Both the position numbers and the translations under genes were made by a program. Positions 36,124 through 48,081 of a DNA stretch of 64,000 bases are shown here, piece by piece. The stretch comes from Engraulis encrasicolus (taxonomy: Eukaryota > Chordata > Actinopteri > Clupeiformes > Engraulidae). How positions within the stretch are numbered: the first letter of the stretch is position 1; the number at the start of each line of letters is the position of its first letter. The stretch is taken from assembly GCF_034702125.1 (NCBI RefSeq), contig NW_026945764.1, positions 414,305-478,304 of the forward strand, written 5' to 3'. The notes below the pieces were generated by a model that was not told the DNA's origin, ran no database searches, and was given only the letters and a program-made list of their open reading frames with translations.

Positions 36124-36777
36124 GCGCATCATTTTTGACCGATGTGTGTAAATATCATATAATTGTATAAAAAGATGTCTATTTCAAAGAATAACCATAA
36201 AGTATTTGAATTAAGTATTAATGTTGGGAGTTAATACTCCATAAATGACAAAAAGTTGAATTTTTAGTAAAAGAATCAAAATCCTTTCTCAAATTGGCTA
36301 AGAGACATTACGCTTGTGATGAAATTACATAGGAAATGAATGCGGGTCTATTTAGACCCATGTGTCTAAATATCATATAGTTATATAAAATGACTTCTAT
36401 ATCAAAGAATAACCATCAAGTATTTAAAATAAGTATTTATGTTGGGAGTTAATACTCCATAAATGATAAAAAGTTGGACTTTTAGTAAAAGAATCAAAAT
36501 CCTTTTTCAATATGGCTAAGAGACATTAAGCTTGTGATGAAATTACATAGGAAATGAATGCGGGTCTATTTAGACCCATGTGTCTAAATATCATATAGTT
36601 ATATAAAATGACTTCTATATCAAAGAATAACCATCAAGAATTTAAAATAAGTATTGATGTTGGGAGTTAATACTCCATAAATGATAAAAAGTTGGACTTT
36701 TAGTAAAAGAATCAAAATCCTTTTTCAATATGGCTAAGAGACATTAAGCTTGTGATGAAATTACATAGGAAATGAAT
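36124..36777. repeat. 218-bp tandem repeat, three units
   Basis: The unit start 'gcgggtctatttagaccc' lies at 36342, 36560 and 36778, and a degenerate start at 36124, giving a 218-bp period. Units 2 and 3 are nearly identical. The array forms the inner right end of the piggyBac-type element. Confidence 0.9.
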
Positions 36778-37439
36778 GCGGGTCTATTTAGACCCATGTT
36801 ATGCGTTAAAGGGGTAGTAACCAAAAAAGTGTTTTCACGCAAAAAGTTATGATGCATAAAAATAAATTAAGTCATCTAAGGGACAAAAACAAGTCAATTG
36901 AGGAATTCATGGAGTGCTGAGTAAGAAAATTGTATCCTTACAAAGATATAGAAATTTTAAACTCAGCCGGGTCTATTTAGACCCATGTTATGCGTTAAAG
37001 GGTTAACACAGGAATGGAATTTTATCACAGCCTTCGATCAGAGCTTGAAGTCCAACAATGTATTTTATTCCTAAAATTTTACACAAGATTTAAAGCCACA
37101 TTTTAAGCCAGTGTTACAATTGTTTCAAATACAGCCCATACCCTTATTTATACTTTTAGATGAAATGAAATGGGTTCAAATCGGAATGTCACAAAACTAA
37201 TGACCACATTTCCCAGATGCAATTTTATTTACATTCATAGCATTAAGAATGACTTTACACCCTATTGTTTTCAAAAGCAGATAAAACTACAATATATTTG
37301 AAATCTATGGATAAGATGCAATTGGCACTAAAATTACTAAAATCACCCGATGACATTTTGTGCAACTGGGCCCTTATTTATTGTGTAAAAGCTGTTTTCT
37401 ACTCAACCATGACAGTTTTGGAGTTCTCACAAAGATATG

Positions 37440-37800
37440 GGGTTTGGTGATGTTGGGTGATATCCATTAAATAGCATCCACACAGACACAGAAAAGTAAA
37501 TACAGGCACCAAATATGTTTTAATGTATTAATTTTGATACGGTAGCACTAATAAAGCGTAGTGAATGTTTTTGGTTTTATACACACTTGCTGTGTGGGAA
37601 ATCATGTTTCCTGAAGACTGGTCCTCATGATGGCATTGATCCACAATGATGCTGCCATTCATTCATTCAGCTCGCCAGCTTAGACTTGCATATAATGTTG
37701 AAGTAACATATTAACATATCTTGTAACTGTATGTATCTCCCCACATGAATAATGTTTCAAGCATATCACCCAATATCTTTGGGAGTGCTTCAAATGATGC
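37440..37800. repeat. Duplicated NLR intron segment
   Basis: Diverged copy of pieces now scattered at 16090-16200, 16490-16540, 19202-19250 and 20431-20700, in the same order ('gggtgatatcca', 'gcactaataa.g.gtagtga', 'gtttcctgaag.c', 'tatcacccaatatctttggg'). It lacks the insertions present in the other copy and so shows the ancestral arrangement. Confidence 0.65.
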
Positions 37801-37910
37801 AAAACCACCATAGGTGAGTAGAACACAGTGTTTTTAAACTATAAATAATGGCTTGCTTGCAGAAAACATTCTTATCCTTTAAGATGTCTGGGAATGATTC
37901 TTCATCTTAA

Positions 37911-38208
37911 CCCATTGACACCTAAGGAACCTGCAAAAAAGGCTGCTGAATGCCTGAGCCCTTTTTAAGAAAAGCTGCCCTCAGACTATAAAAAACGAAA
38001 TATATCAGCTTCTGAAGCACACAAAAATATGCACTAAGTTGCATTTAAACACTAAGATCCTCATCTTTCAATCGAATGTGTATATTCATCTCAAACAAAC
38101 AGAGATTTTTTAAAAAGTTGTCTCAAATCTCATGAGCCTGAATGTTGCGTAATGCAACTCCAGGCACCAGGGCCAATGTTGCGCAACGCAACATCAGGCA
38201 TCAATGGG
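37911..38208. mobile_element. piggyBac-type MITE (CCCATTGACACC ends)
   Basis: TTAA flanks (37907-37910, 38209-38212). 'cccattgacacctaagg' is mirrored by 'cctgatg...tcaatggg'-type ends ('aggcatcaatggg'). Internal motifs 'gttgcgtaatgcaactccag' and 'gttgcgcaacgcaac' are small palindromes. Non-coding. Confidence 0.8.
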
Positions 38209-38212
38209 TTAA

Positions 38213-38560
38213 AGATGGACTGTGTAATATTTGAAGTACTTTATTTCCACAACTCATGCGACCCATTCACAAATGTTACCTTTATCATGAATACTCACAC
38301 CACCATCAAATTCTAAGTATTCATTATGACTGGGAAAATTGCACTTTTCATACATGAAATTGGGGATATTCTCCATTCTGAATTTCCATACAGATCTTTT
38401 TTTTAGCTGTAACATTTACTGTACTTGGTCATACTTGTAAATATCAGCTCATTTAGAATATATTAACGAAAAGATCAAATTTGGCAATAAATAGCACATT
38501 TTCAGTGAACAGCATAGTTGCAATACCCACTCTGGCCACCATCCTAAACATTGCACCAAC
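38213..38560. repeat. AGGGACAC-type MITE family, degenerate copy
   Basis: Shares 'cccattcac.aatgttacct', 'caccaccatcaaattctaag' and 'gaaaattgcacttttcatac' with 44073-44318, and the reverse of 1-215. It starts at the TTAA shared with the neighbouring MITE, so that MITE landed in this element's own end. Confidence 0.7.
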
Positions 38561-38641
38561 AAACCTCTTCTTAACAGTTTTCCCATGTAATTTTTCATCA
38601 TAATGGTGAATCACATTAAATAAACAAATAAAATGACTGAC

Positions 38642-38812
38642 TTGAGCGTTCGCGGTCTGCAGTGTGAATCCTCCAGTAGAGCACAGAGCTGCTTCACTCC
38701 AAAGTCTCCTGGTATCTTCCCAGTCAGGTCCAGCTCTGTCAGGAGTAAGGGGTTTCCACCCAGAACTGAAGTCAGATACTCACAGGCTCTCTCTGCTTCA
38801 TCAGACAGTAAC
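38642..38812 (-). CDS. NLR LRR exon, type A
   Basis: A 171-bp exon between acceptor 'ttatgtag' and donor GTCAGT. It encodes LLSDEAERACEYLTSVLGG, NPLLLTELDLTGKIPGDFG and QLCALLEDSHCRPRTLK. Its 57 residues are the shortest type A length in this window. No long open frame covers it on the minus strand, so it would be missed by ORF length alone. Confidence 0.82.
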
Positions 38813-38980
38813 CTACATAAGGAGGAGAGAGAACAGCAACAACAACAGAATATTTATCATCTTTACCGCTACTCCAAAAGAGTACAAAATGGAGGAAAAA
38901 TATGATGACACATGAAGCTGTTTAGTGAAAGTATACTGTTTACAATACATTGACTTCTCAATCTAACTTCACTCTTTCAC

Positions 38981-39145
38981 CTCAGTTTGCATTTTTGATC
39001 TGTAAATACTGATGTAAGGAGCTCCACTCCAGAGTGTCCAGGGTCGTTTCCTCTCAGGTCCAGCTCCTTCAGGTGTGAGGGGTTTGATTTGAGAGCTGAG
39101 GCCAGAGCAGCATATCCTTCTCCTGTTATACCACAGTCTGATAGC
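38981..39145 (-). CDS. NLR LRR exon, type B
   Basis: A 165-bp exon between acceptor 'ctcttcag' and donor GTGAAA. It encodes LSDCGITGEGYAALASAL, LKELDLRGNDPGHSGVELLT and TDQKCKLR. It is close to the type B consensus. Its intron with the downstream type A exon (38812) is only about 170 bp. Confidence 0.87.
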
Positions 39146-39644
39146 CTGAAGAGAAAAAAGAGTTTATTAATGGTTTGATACAAAAGTAGCATTTGGAGTG
39201 CGTGCACATTCAAATAAATAGGTGCTTGATTAAACGTGATCAAGTAAAGAAACTTCCACACACTGTTGTTGCTCCTGGTTTCCAGGTTTGTCTGACACAG
39301 CAGCAGTGTGTGGATCTTTTTTCTTTCTTCATTATTCTAATATATTTAATCAGAAAAAGATAATATTCAGATACAACATTGCAACTGATGTGTCTTGTAA
39401 TGCCTGATGTCTACCTAATACAAAAAAGAATATCCAAGTAAAGATATTTAAACATATCAGTATGTTTCAGAAGCACACGAATGATTGTTTTTCAGCTCTA
39501 TATCTACATATTGATGTATCCTAGATATGTCTAAACCTTAACACCGGTACATTTTCTTACAATGCACATTTAACTGCACATCTAATGCAGATCTGACCAA
39601 CTTCAATTCAAATCAGAAATGGCAGCTGATACTGCATAGACAAG

Positions 39645-39952
39645 GAGTGTGTTACAATATGCGGCCTTGCCTCCTCCACTAGTGCTTGTCTCCTCGTCCC
39701 GCCTCCTGGCCCCTCCTCCGTGGAGAAAACTATAAAGTTTCCCAGCTGTCAGCCTAGCCACAACAACTTTTGAGGGACTATTTTTCATTCACCATCCCAA
39801 TTGCAAATGAGAAAAAGACTCTACAATTGAGCTTTTGCAAGATATTGAAATATAATGCTGTTGTCAGTGATGTTATCATGACATATTACTTCCTGGTACG
39901 AGGAGACAAGCACAAGTGGAGGAGGCAAGGTCGCATATTGTAACACACTCAA
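39645..39952. mobile_element. Foldback MITE with 55-bp arms
   Basis: 'gagtgtgttacaatatgcgg' with 'gcctcctccactagtgcttg' and 'tctcctcgt' at the left is mirrored exactly or nearly so by 'acgaggagacaagcacaagt', 'ggaggaggcaaggtcgcata' and 'ttgtaacacactc' at 39894-39952. The unique centre is about 190 bp. It lies in the intron between B 39145 and A 40296. Confidence 0.8.
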
Positions 39953-40295
39953 GTTGTTCCCAGTTGTAACTTGCCCCCTCCTAGCCCTTTCTGCTAGGGG
40001 TGCGTGGGTAATACCAGGAAGCCATGAACAGTGTACATGAACGCTGCTTTTCGCTTGTGCCTAAACCTGATACTGCCTTGAAAATCATCATCTGACAGAA
40101 AATACCCTGTAAAGCACTATCTTGATATGAACACAAAATAGCAAAAAAAAATTTGAAGATGACATTATTTGCATCAAACAAATTGGAACTCTTTCACCAT
40201 GGTGAGCTTGAACGTTGAATTGGCTTGGTAGAAGCACAGCCGGCTACAAGTTCAGATTATTTATTTAGTAATAACAAACAAATTGGATCACTAAC

Positions 40296-40466
40296 TTGAG
40301 TTTCTTGACTCTGCAGTGTGAATCTCCCAGTAGAGCACAGAACTGTTTCACTCCTGCATCTCCTGGATTCTTCTCCGTCAGGTCCAGCTCAGTGAGGAGT
40401 AAGGGGTTTTTACCCAGAAGTCCATTCAGATACTCAAAGGCTTTCTGTGCATCACTATTCAGGAAC
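40296..40466 (-). CDS. NLR LRR exon, type A, with poly-C acceptor
   Basis: A 171-bp exon ending at donor GTTAGT. It encodes FLNSDAQKAFEYLNGLLGK, NPLLLTELDLTEKNPGDAG and QFCALLGDSHCRVKKLK. On the minus strand the polypyrimidine tract before its AG is a pure run of about 20 C (40469-40488 as G on plus). Framework leucines are intact. Confidence 0.87.
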
Positions 40467-40595
40467 CTGGGGGGGGGGGGGGGGGGGGTCAATGATGTTT
40501 GCATCAATGGTGGGAATACAATACAATATAAAATGTCCTTATTTCCATAGTATGAGATAACATTTTGATGCCTCAATCCAACTTCGTTCTTTCAC

Positions 40596-40760
40596 CTCAG
40601 CTTGCATTTTTTATCTGTAAATACTGAAGTGAGGAGCTCCACTCCAGAGTCTCCAGGATCGTTTCCAATCAGGTCCAGCTCCTCCAGGTGTGAGGGGTTT
40701 GATTTGAGAGCTGCAGCAAGAGCAGCATATCCTTCTTCTGTTACACCACAGTCAGATAGC
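40596..40760 (-). CDS. NLR LRR exon, type B
   Basis: A 165-bp exon between acceptor 'ctcttcag' and donor GTGAAA. It encodes LSDCGVTEEGYAALAAAL, LEELDLIGNDPGDSGVELLT and TDKKCKLR. Very close to the 38981-39145 exon, including the same donor and acceptor sequence, indicating recent pairwise duplication of B/A modules. Confidence 0.86.
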
Positions 40761-41298
40761 CTGAAGAGAAAGATGTGTGTTGCTGATGTTTATTTGTGTA
40801 AATGTACGTGCCATTAGAAAGAAACACAACTGAATACATATCCTGTATTTTAATGTCATTTCTACCTTTTTAAGGTACCTCATCTAATGTACGTATAATA
40901 ACTGTGCTTTTACCAACTCCAACTAGTAGCAACTCGAGAATCAACTTAATCAACTTTTTTTTTGTAAAATACAGTGTCCTAATCATGGTGATGCACAGCA
41001 TTACATGTCCTCTCCCAGCATGTGGCTGTAGTCAACAGTGGGACTCTTTTCCACGGGTAAACATATACAAGGAAAGGTATACCCATTCATGTACAAATGT
41101 CATAGTCAACATTATCAACTACTTTAATCATTGCAACCCTAAAGATGAGACATTATTTTCACAGATCAGTCATTTCTTTAGCACCGCATTTCTTCGTAAT
41201 AACTGTTGTTTTTTTAAATGTGGGCTTTGGATGGACCTTTACTGCAATGATAGTTTACAAAACAGTAGACAAACACAAATACAATTTAAATCACGAAC

Positions 41299-41472
41299 GT
41301 GAGTTTCTTGATTCTGCAGTGTGAATCCTCCAGTAGAGCACAAAAATCCTTAACGTCTGGGTCTCCTTGTATCTTTTTCCTCAGGTCCAGCTCTGTGAGA
41401 AGTAGTGGGTTTTTTCGTAAGAGCCTCTCCAGATACAGATATGCGCTCTCTGCAGCATCACTCTTCAAAAAC
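41299..41472 (-). CDS. NLR LRR exon, type A
   Basis: A 174-bp exon between acceptor 'tctatag' and donor GTTCGT. It encodes FLKSDAAESAYLYLERLLRK, NPLLLTELDLRKKIQGDPD and DFCALLEDSHCRIKKLT. The donor GTTCGT is unusual: other A exons use GTTAGT, GTAAGT or GTCAGT. The frame is open. Confidence 0.84.
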
Positions 41473-41549
41473 CTATAGAAAGAAAATAATTATGTCCAGG
41501 CTATGCCTCATTATTTCAGAAAAAGGTAAAACAAACCTAAATGGCTCAC

Positions 41550-41714
41550 CTCAGTTTGCATTTCTGATTGGTCAGTGCTGAAGTGAGAAGCTTTACTCCA
41601 GAGTCTCCAGGGTCGTTTCCTCTCAGGTCCAACTCCTCCAGGAGTGATGGGTTTGATTTGAGCGCTGAGGCCAGAGCAGCATATCCTTCTCCTGTTATGT
41701 TAGAGTATGAAAGC
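41550..41714 (-). CDS. NLR LRR exon, type B
   Basis: A 165-bp exon between acceptor 'ctttccag' and donor GTGAGC. It encodes LSYSNITGEGYAALASAL, LEELDLRGNDPGDSGVKLLT and TNQKCKLR. The usual SDCGI start is SYSNI, so the common cysteine is lost. It sits about 80 bp upstream of the A exon at 41472. Confidence 0.86.
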
Positions 41715-41763
41715 CTGGAAAGAGTGTACATCATTATTCTTAAATATCTAAGTTAATGTGTGT

Positions 41764-41944
41764 GGCAGCCGTGGTGAAATGGTTAGGACGTTAGCCCTGT
41801 AGATCACAGGGTTGCAAGTTTAATACCCAGCCCCCTCCCTACATGGCTGAAGTGCTCTTGAGCAAGGCACGTATCTCCACACTGCTCCAGGGACTATAGT
41901 TACTTTGGATAAAAGTGTCAGCTAAGTGTAATGCCATGTAATGT
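41764..41944 (+). mobile_element. tRNA-derived SINE, near full length
   Basis: An A-box-like 'tggtgaaatggttaggacgt' and a B-box-like 'gggttgcaagtttaatacc' stand at tRNA spacing. The body 'cttgagcaaggcac' and tail 'tttggataaaagtgtcagct' 'aagtgtaatg' are typical of fish tRNA SINEs. The tail repeats at 1410-1492. It lies in the intron upstream of exon 41550-41714. Confidence 0.8.
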
Positions 41945-42487
41945 AAAGTACCTAGCCCTGTGCAGAAACAAGTACAAGATGCAAAATGCTTTATTGTCTG
42001 ATACTCTGATATTTTCTACAAATCTCATGAGCAATTGAATGTTAAAAAAGGCAAAAATACACGAAAGTAAAACAAAATACTTTGATAAAAAAGACAGATT
42101 AGAAAGAAGTTGATTTACCCCAATGACCTGAGGGAAGAAGCTTATAATGGTGTGGCACACATAAACCTGTATCTGTGGCCAGATGGTAGTAAGGTGAAGT
42201 GTGTGACTCGGGTCGTGTTAAACATATACGTATAGTACACTTACCCCTCATTACACAACGCTAGTTATAAATGGATGCTGGCTGGGTCAGTTTTTATGAT
42301 GCGCTGAGCAGACATGAATGCATTTCCTGTATGTCAGTGCAATTAATGTCTTTTTCTATACTCTGGAGCCAACAGTCTTATGACATGGCTGCACATCAAA
42401 TCTTAACACCAATACAGTAGCTGTCTGACCTGTGTCATTGGTAGCAGTCTAACAGATTAATCGCTATTAGTGCATTATTTCACTTAC

Positions 42488-42661
42488 ATGAGTTTCTTGA
42501 ATCTGCAGTGTGAATCTCTCAGTAGAGCACAGAACTGTTTCACTCCTGAGTCTCCTGGTTTCTTCTCACTCAGGTCCAGCTCTGTTAGGAGTAAGGGATT
42601 TCCACCCAGAACTTCATGAAGATAATCATAGGCTTTCTGTGCTTCATCGCTCTTCAAAAAC
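42488..42661 (-). CDS. NLR LRR exon, type A
   Basis: A 174-bp exon between acceptor 'ctacag' and donor GTAAGT. It encodes FLKSDEAQKAYDYLHEVLGG, NPLLLTELDLSEKKPGDSG and QFCALLRDSHCRFKKLM. Close to the type A consensus. It has no long open frame of its own. The partner B exon is 9.7 kb upstream at 52351 because of transposon insertions. Confidence 0.84.
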
Positions 42662-44072
42662 CTGTAGAGAAGAGAGGAAATTACATATTTGATGTATAAT
42701 ATGAAGGTAGAATATCTTTATAACGCCGCCTGTATTATATTTGATACGTAAACGTAAAACCTGTTGGCTGTAATTGTACGGGGCTGGAAAACATGTTAAT
42801 TTCTACAAGGGGGCAGCAGTCAACAACAATCTCACAGTAGCTCGTTTAAAAATGGCTGAACAGGAAGGGAGACTTTCTCCATGAGTGGAGAAGAAAGATC
42901 ATCAAATCTGGTGTACACATTCCCTAAATTATGTTGTGTACACTTTGATTTGAAGATTTACTTTGTAATTAATCAGGGATGAGTTAACATTTTTGCACCA
43001 TGTTGCAGATAGATGATGTTTAAAATGATGTATTCTGTTCAAGATTGCCCGCACATGAATACTCTCTGTATGGGGGCTGCCAGAAGCTAATAGCATAGGT
43101 GGCTACATCTCACGTATGGCTTGGCTAGGCTACACTGAAGCGGCGTACACACACAAAGCTAGCTTTTCGCTTGCTCGCCTACTCGCCACTCTTTCATGGA
43201 ATGTTCGCTGAAAGTTCCCGCGGCTTTAGCTGCCAATGAACAGGCGAGAAGTACCGAACTCTGCATTCCAAATGGTTACTCGCTTACTCGTCTCGCTCGA
43301 AGATAAAATATTTTCAACTCGGGATCCGCCCACATCGCATCGCTTGTACAGTACTCACCTACTCACCAGCGAGGCTCGCTGGAACACGTCGCCATTCTAT
43401 TGACTTCATTCTCTGAGCAAGTAACTAGTAGCGACGTGTGTGTATGGCCCTTAAGTATCAGATTATTGGGATTTTATGTCATGGTTGGGCTAGGCTATAT
43501 TACTTTTTCGAGATGTTCCTCCTTCTGCGTGTGTGCAAAAGCGTAGGCTTACTGTGCTGCTGGGGCAGAGTCAGAGTGAGCTTCGAAGTGTGACGTTCTG
43601 GATATGGATGTAAATGATGCTTTCGATTGGCCGAGGTAGGACAGAGGAGGAGGTGTCAGATCAGAATAAAAGCACCACACAACAGAGGAGCTAAATGTCT
43701 GTACCAATTTCTTATCATTAAACTAACTGGTCCCCATTTAAACTTGTGACATTCGGAAACGGTGCCTGTTTCACAAAAACCTCAATATTCTCTGTTTCTT
43801 GCGGATTTCGGTAGATACCCTCCTTGGTTTAACTTGGGTTTGCTTGGCAATAAAAGCTTGTAGAGACACACAGTTTTCACCCAATAAGAACAAGCCATAA
43901 TATGTTTCAGTGGCCCCATCGCATAATATGCCGTGACTCTACAAAAAAAAGTCCAAAAAAAGTATTTAGAGCATCTGTATTCTACGACATAATTCCATAA
44001 GCACTGCCAGTATTCAATGTGTTAATTGGCAGTTCTGTGATTAATCACCTCAAGATGATTTGGCCATTTTAA
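42662..44072. other. Intron sequence; possible MITE at 43136-43453
   Basis: Within it, 'ggcgtacacacacaaagc' and 'gcgacgtgtgtgtatggcc' form loose inverted ends of about 20 bp with Ser-codon-like 'ctcgcctactcgcca' repeats between, suggesting a MITE. The rest has no recognisable feature. Confidence 0.4.
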
Positions 44073-44318
44073 AGGGACACCGTGTGAGATTGTGTAAAAT
44101 ACCTTTAGTTGTTTATTTCCAGATTTCATGCTACCCATTCACCAATGTTACCTTTTTCATGAATACTTACCACCACCATCAAATTCTAAGTATTCATTAT
44201 AACTGTGAAAATTGCACTTTTCATACATGAAAAGGGGGATCTTCTCCATGGTCCGCCATTTTATCAATGAGCAGCATAGTTACAGTACCTTTTTGACCAT
44301 TTCCTGCACAGTGTCCCT
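44073..44318. mobile_element. AGGGACAC-type MITE with TTAA flanks
   Basis: TTAA at 44069-44072 and 44319-44322 bracket 'agggacaccgtg' and its mirror 'cacagtgtccct'. A TTAA target points to a piggyBac-like mobiliser. Copies lie at 1-215 and 38213-38560. Confidence 0.8.
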
Positions 44319-47094
44319 TTAACTAAGTGTATCAGGTGAGACTGTCACTGTTAAAACAAGATTGTCCCTTGATGGCTTCCATAGCCGGTGATGTCATAGA
44401 ACTCAGCTTGCCGCTGATTGGCTAGCCAGTTAGTGGTGGCTAGGGCATCAGTTTTATAAAAACAGCCACAATGGGTAGACTCGCTGGAACTCTCCCGGGA
44501 TTTGTTTGTGTTTTGCGCTGTGCGTGTGTGATTGCTGGGTAGGCTGAGGTCCGACTGTTTTCAGCCTACTGCATGTCCCCTCTGTGAAGGTTTAAGGTAT
44601 GTGTGTGTAAACAGTGTATGTGTGTAAACATTCTAGGTGCCATATGTCTCATCTGCACATCTAAACTTGTATATTCACTACTGTTTTATTGTTGATCGCC
44701 AGGGTAGCCAGGTGATCCCCCTTGGCACACGGAGTCTGTTGTGCGCCGTATCCACTTGTGCTGAGATGGTGCCATCGAGGGTCATAGGCACTTTTCGCCG
44801 CTGTTTAGCCCATAGTGATTTTAGCATTCTGTTTGTTGTTTTGTTTTTGTTTTGTCCGACCGCCTACTCTCAGTGTTTTGTTTCTGTTGCAGACTGGTTC
44901 ATGCTGGCAGGGCAGGCCCCAGTGGTAGAGAGCTCTAGTATGAATTACTGTTTGTAGCCTAGTTGTGTGAATGTGTGAACGTGAATTCTCACCTGTGTAG
45001 TGGGTAACCATACTGATTGAATCACTTGCTTAGTGTGGGTAGCCAAACTGTTTGAATCACTTGCTTAGCTAGTACGCCTATGTGTGTGTATGTGCCATGT
45101 GTGCTGTGTGCTCCAACATAGGCCATTTGTTTCTGAGCACAAGAGGTGGCCACACATAGAGCTTTATCCTTAACTGGCAGCCCGCCCTGTTGGCCTGGCA
45201 TTTGGCACCATGTCTAGTAGGCTGCCTCTCTGGTCTGTCTTTTATTTTATGTTGGCGGTCTGATATTGAATGTGTGTTGTATTAATAAAGAAAAGGAATT
45301 TTATTTTTGCTCAAGAAATCCACGTCTCTGTCCCAGTCTGTCTTGCGTTATCCTTAAATCCATATATATTTCTAGGGGCGGAATTTAGTGGCGTAGTTGT
45401 GTAATTGCAGGTATTCCAACTTTATTCTTTTGGGTCATCCCCTAAAGGTCCACTTGGTTACATAAGTGTTACTAATAATTTATAAGTGATTTATAGTCGC
45501 CTGTTACTCTTAAGTGTTACCAGTCCATGTTATGGATAAAGAGTAGAGATGTTGTGTATGTACACAATCTCCTAGAAAGGTGTTTCACCAATTGCACAGT
45601 TACCAACAGGACCAAATATGGGTGGCATTCGGAATGCAAAGATAGGTGCAAATTCAAATTCTATCAATATGGTCTTACCTGCAGCAGGCTATATGCCATA
45701 GCTGCATGTGTGAGGCTTTGGACACCAAGGTTATCTAAATTGATCGAAGTGATAATAGTGGTCATGTGTAAGGAGTACCAAGTTTGATACTTGTATCACA
45801 ATTTGCACAATTATTTGTTATCTTCTCAAGTAAGTGGCAATTGTGGAGACTGAGTGGTCATCTTGAATTTCAAACTAATTTACATTTACAACAGAGTGAC
45901 CCCATAGGTCACATTTTAGGTGTATTCTCCATTTATTTGATTGACTGAAAAGTCTACCTACACAAAATGAAGGCTGCGCTTGCCGTTTTCCAGCGATGTT
46001 GTAAATTGCTCTACTTGTCCACCAAAGCAGCTATGATATCTACATGCAAGTGGGTGTTAATGAGAAGTGAGTAACAGCCACTCTAATAGTTCTAGTAACA
46101 ACATTGCTTAGCTTATTTAGTTTGTGTTAGCATGCTAACTAGCGATTTCTTAGATCAGAAACAAAGCTATTTCTCTTCATAACTACTTGGCTTTCCATAA
46201 TCACAAACGGTTGCTGATTAAAGCACATAGTTCCAAAACACCCTCAGCAACTCCAGCATCATGCAATGGCTGGTTTAATGATTGAATTCCTCATGTATAT
46301 CCACCATTAGGATGAAACAACTCCCCTCCCCTGCCCAGCTGTGAGTGCACTGACACAGAAGGTGCGATCGAGTTCACGTCAACGCATACATGTGCATGTA
46401 GACAGCAATGCACCCTGGATGAATATGCTGCATGACGGTTAGATTTCCTGTCAAACTTCGAAATTTCGTCGATGTTGCGTTGACGAGGTGACATGTCACA
46501 TGGTGTCAAACTATCGCGGGATGCATGCCACTGCAGTCAGATCTTACAACCTCTGCAGTTGCTTATCCCCTTCAACGCTCGTCGGCGGACTGCCTCCGAG
46601 GTCACGCGCCCATGAACTGGTTGGTCAACAACTCACTCACGTGTGTATATGGGTCTTGTCTCACACCTCTACACAAGTTTGCACAGGTCCCCACTTCAGC
46701 TCCTCCTCACTGCCTGTCCCCCCACTCCTCACACGTGGTGTGTTAGTAGAGCAAACCGGTGCGAGCTCATCGTCTCGTTCATATTTGTGGCCGACTGTAA
46801 ATGCGCTGTATTTAATAACACCCACATCGTAACAACAAGTTCTCGCTCACATGCCTTTCGCAACATCGACGCTCGCAACAAAATCGTACGCGCCTAGAGA
46901 TTCCCATCTTGAGTCCTTGCCAAAATGCTGCCGCCCGCCCTCTCTCAGCACTGTCTGCTTATTGGTTGACAGACTTATCCTCCACCCAGAGACAGTTGAC
47001 AACAATATTACTATTGGCTGAAATTTCTTTGTGCTGTGAACGTGCGAGCAGTGCGCAAGTCTACAGGTGCGCAGCTTAGATGGAACATTGGATT
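44319..47094. other. Unidentified intronic block, LTR-like signals but no LTR pair
   Basis: 'ttttataaaaacagcc' near 44453 looks like a TATA box and 'ttaataaagaaaagg' near 45280 like a polyadenylation signal, so an old LTR or gene-derived insert is possible. I found no matching second copy, TG/CA ends, or protein similarity. The overlapping short frames are not supported. Confidence 0.3.
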
Positions 47095-47195
47095 TCCCCC
47101 TATAAAATCGCAATTTTCATTTTTTATTATAGTCGCGGCCAAAATCGCGATTTTTATTAAAATTCTATTAATTGTACAGCCCTAATCAATTGTAT
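47095..47195 (-). mobile_element. hAT-type terminal fragment (TAGGGCTGTAC end)
   Basis: Read on the minus strand it begins 'tagggctgtacaattaatag' followed by 'aaaatcgcgattttggcc', typical of a hAT end in fish genomes. The partner end was not found. Confidence 0.45.
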
Positions 47196-48081
47196 CAGTT
47201 GCCCATTCATATCTGTTGGGCAGTCATCTTAGGAAATGGGGAGTCATCTTGAATTTCAAGTGGCCTGCATACCTTTTTTAAATGGTAATGTTGTATCTGT
47301 AGAAATATAAAGACGCATTCTGTGCCAATTTTGGTGCAAACTAAACGATTGTTTCACTAAGCTACCTCCCACCAGTGCTGGGAATAACATTAGCATTAGA
47401 ACATAACGGCGTTACTAACAGAGCTACATTATGGGTAAAGGAATAATTACTTCATTATTCTATCCATAACTGTATCGATGTTGCACTACTGTTGCACCAG
47501 ATTGCCCCAGATGCTGACAAAATCTAGACGCAAATAGCAACACTGTGCCACATAACAAGGCGGCTTTTAATATGGTCATTCACCCTTTGCATGCAGGACA
47601 ACAAAATCGCTGATCATGATTACTAAAAAGTTAGGTGGGTGGAGTGTATATTGATTGATTGATTGATTGCTTTATTACAGACTGACTCTCTTACAGTAAA
47701 CACTTATACCAGTGCTTCCAATACTGGGATGTGCAGCGAGTGTCACTGTATGAAATGTTTATCATTGCCACAACCAGCCCCGCCGACAGGGGGGGACAAA
47801 AGGGCTTTTTGTCCCGGGCCCTGGACTAGGGGGGCCCATAACTGGGCCCCCATGACGTTGGGATTAATTATTATATGGTCACTTCAAAAATGTGTTGATT
47901 TAGGGATTAAAGGTGCTTTATTTGCATTCAAACAATGACTTATACATGTTTGCCTTCATTGCCCATGAAAAAACGGCCAATAACCCCCTATCACCCCTAT
48001 TCCAAAATGGTTTGGTCTTTCTAGAAAAAAAGACGACATCATTCGATAAGTGGTCAGTGCGCGAGCCAATTAGTCAACAAC

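Larger units (their letters stand above)
34305..37002. mobile_element. piggyBac-type element, 2.7 kb composite
   Basis: TTAA at 34301-34304 and 37003-37006 flank inverted ends 'ccctttaatgcataa' and 'ttatgcgttaaaggg'. The palindrome 'gggtctaaatagaccc' (or 'gggtctatttagaccc') occurs near both ends and at each unit of an internal 218-bp tandem repeat (36124-36777). A palindromic mariner-like element sits inside (about 34840-36060). No piggyBac transposase frame remains. Confidence 0.82.

Noticed and set aside
44453..45290. A promoter-to-polyadenylation unit (TATA-like box, AATAAA-like signal) as an independent gene
   Set aside because: No coding frame or homologous repeat between the two signals could be supported; AT-rich matches arise easily by chance.
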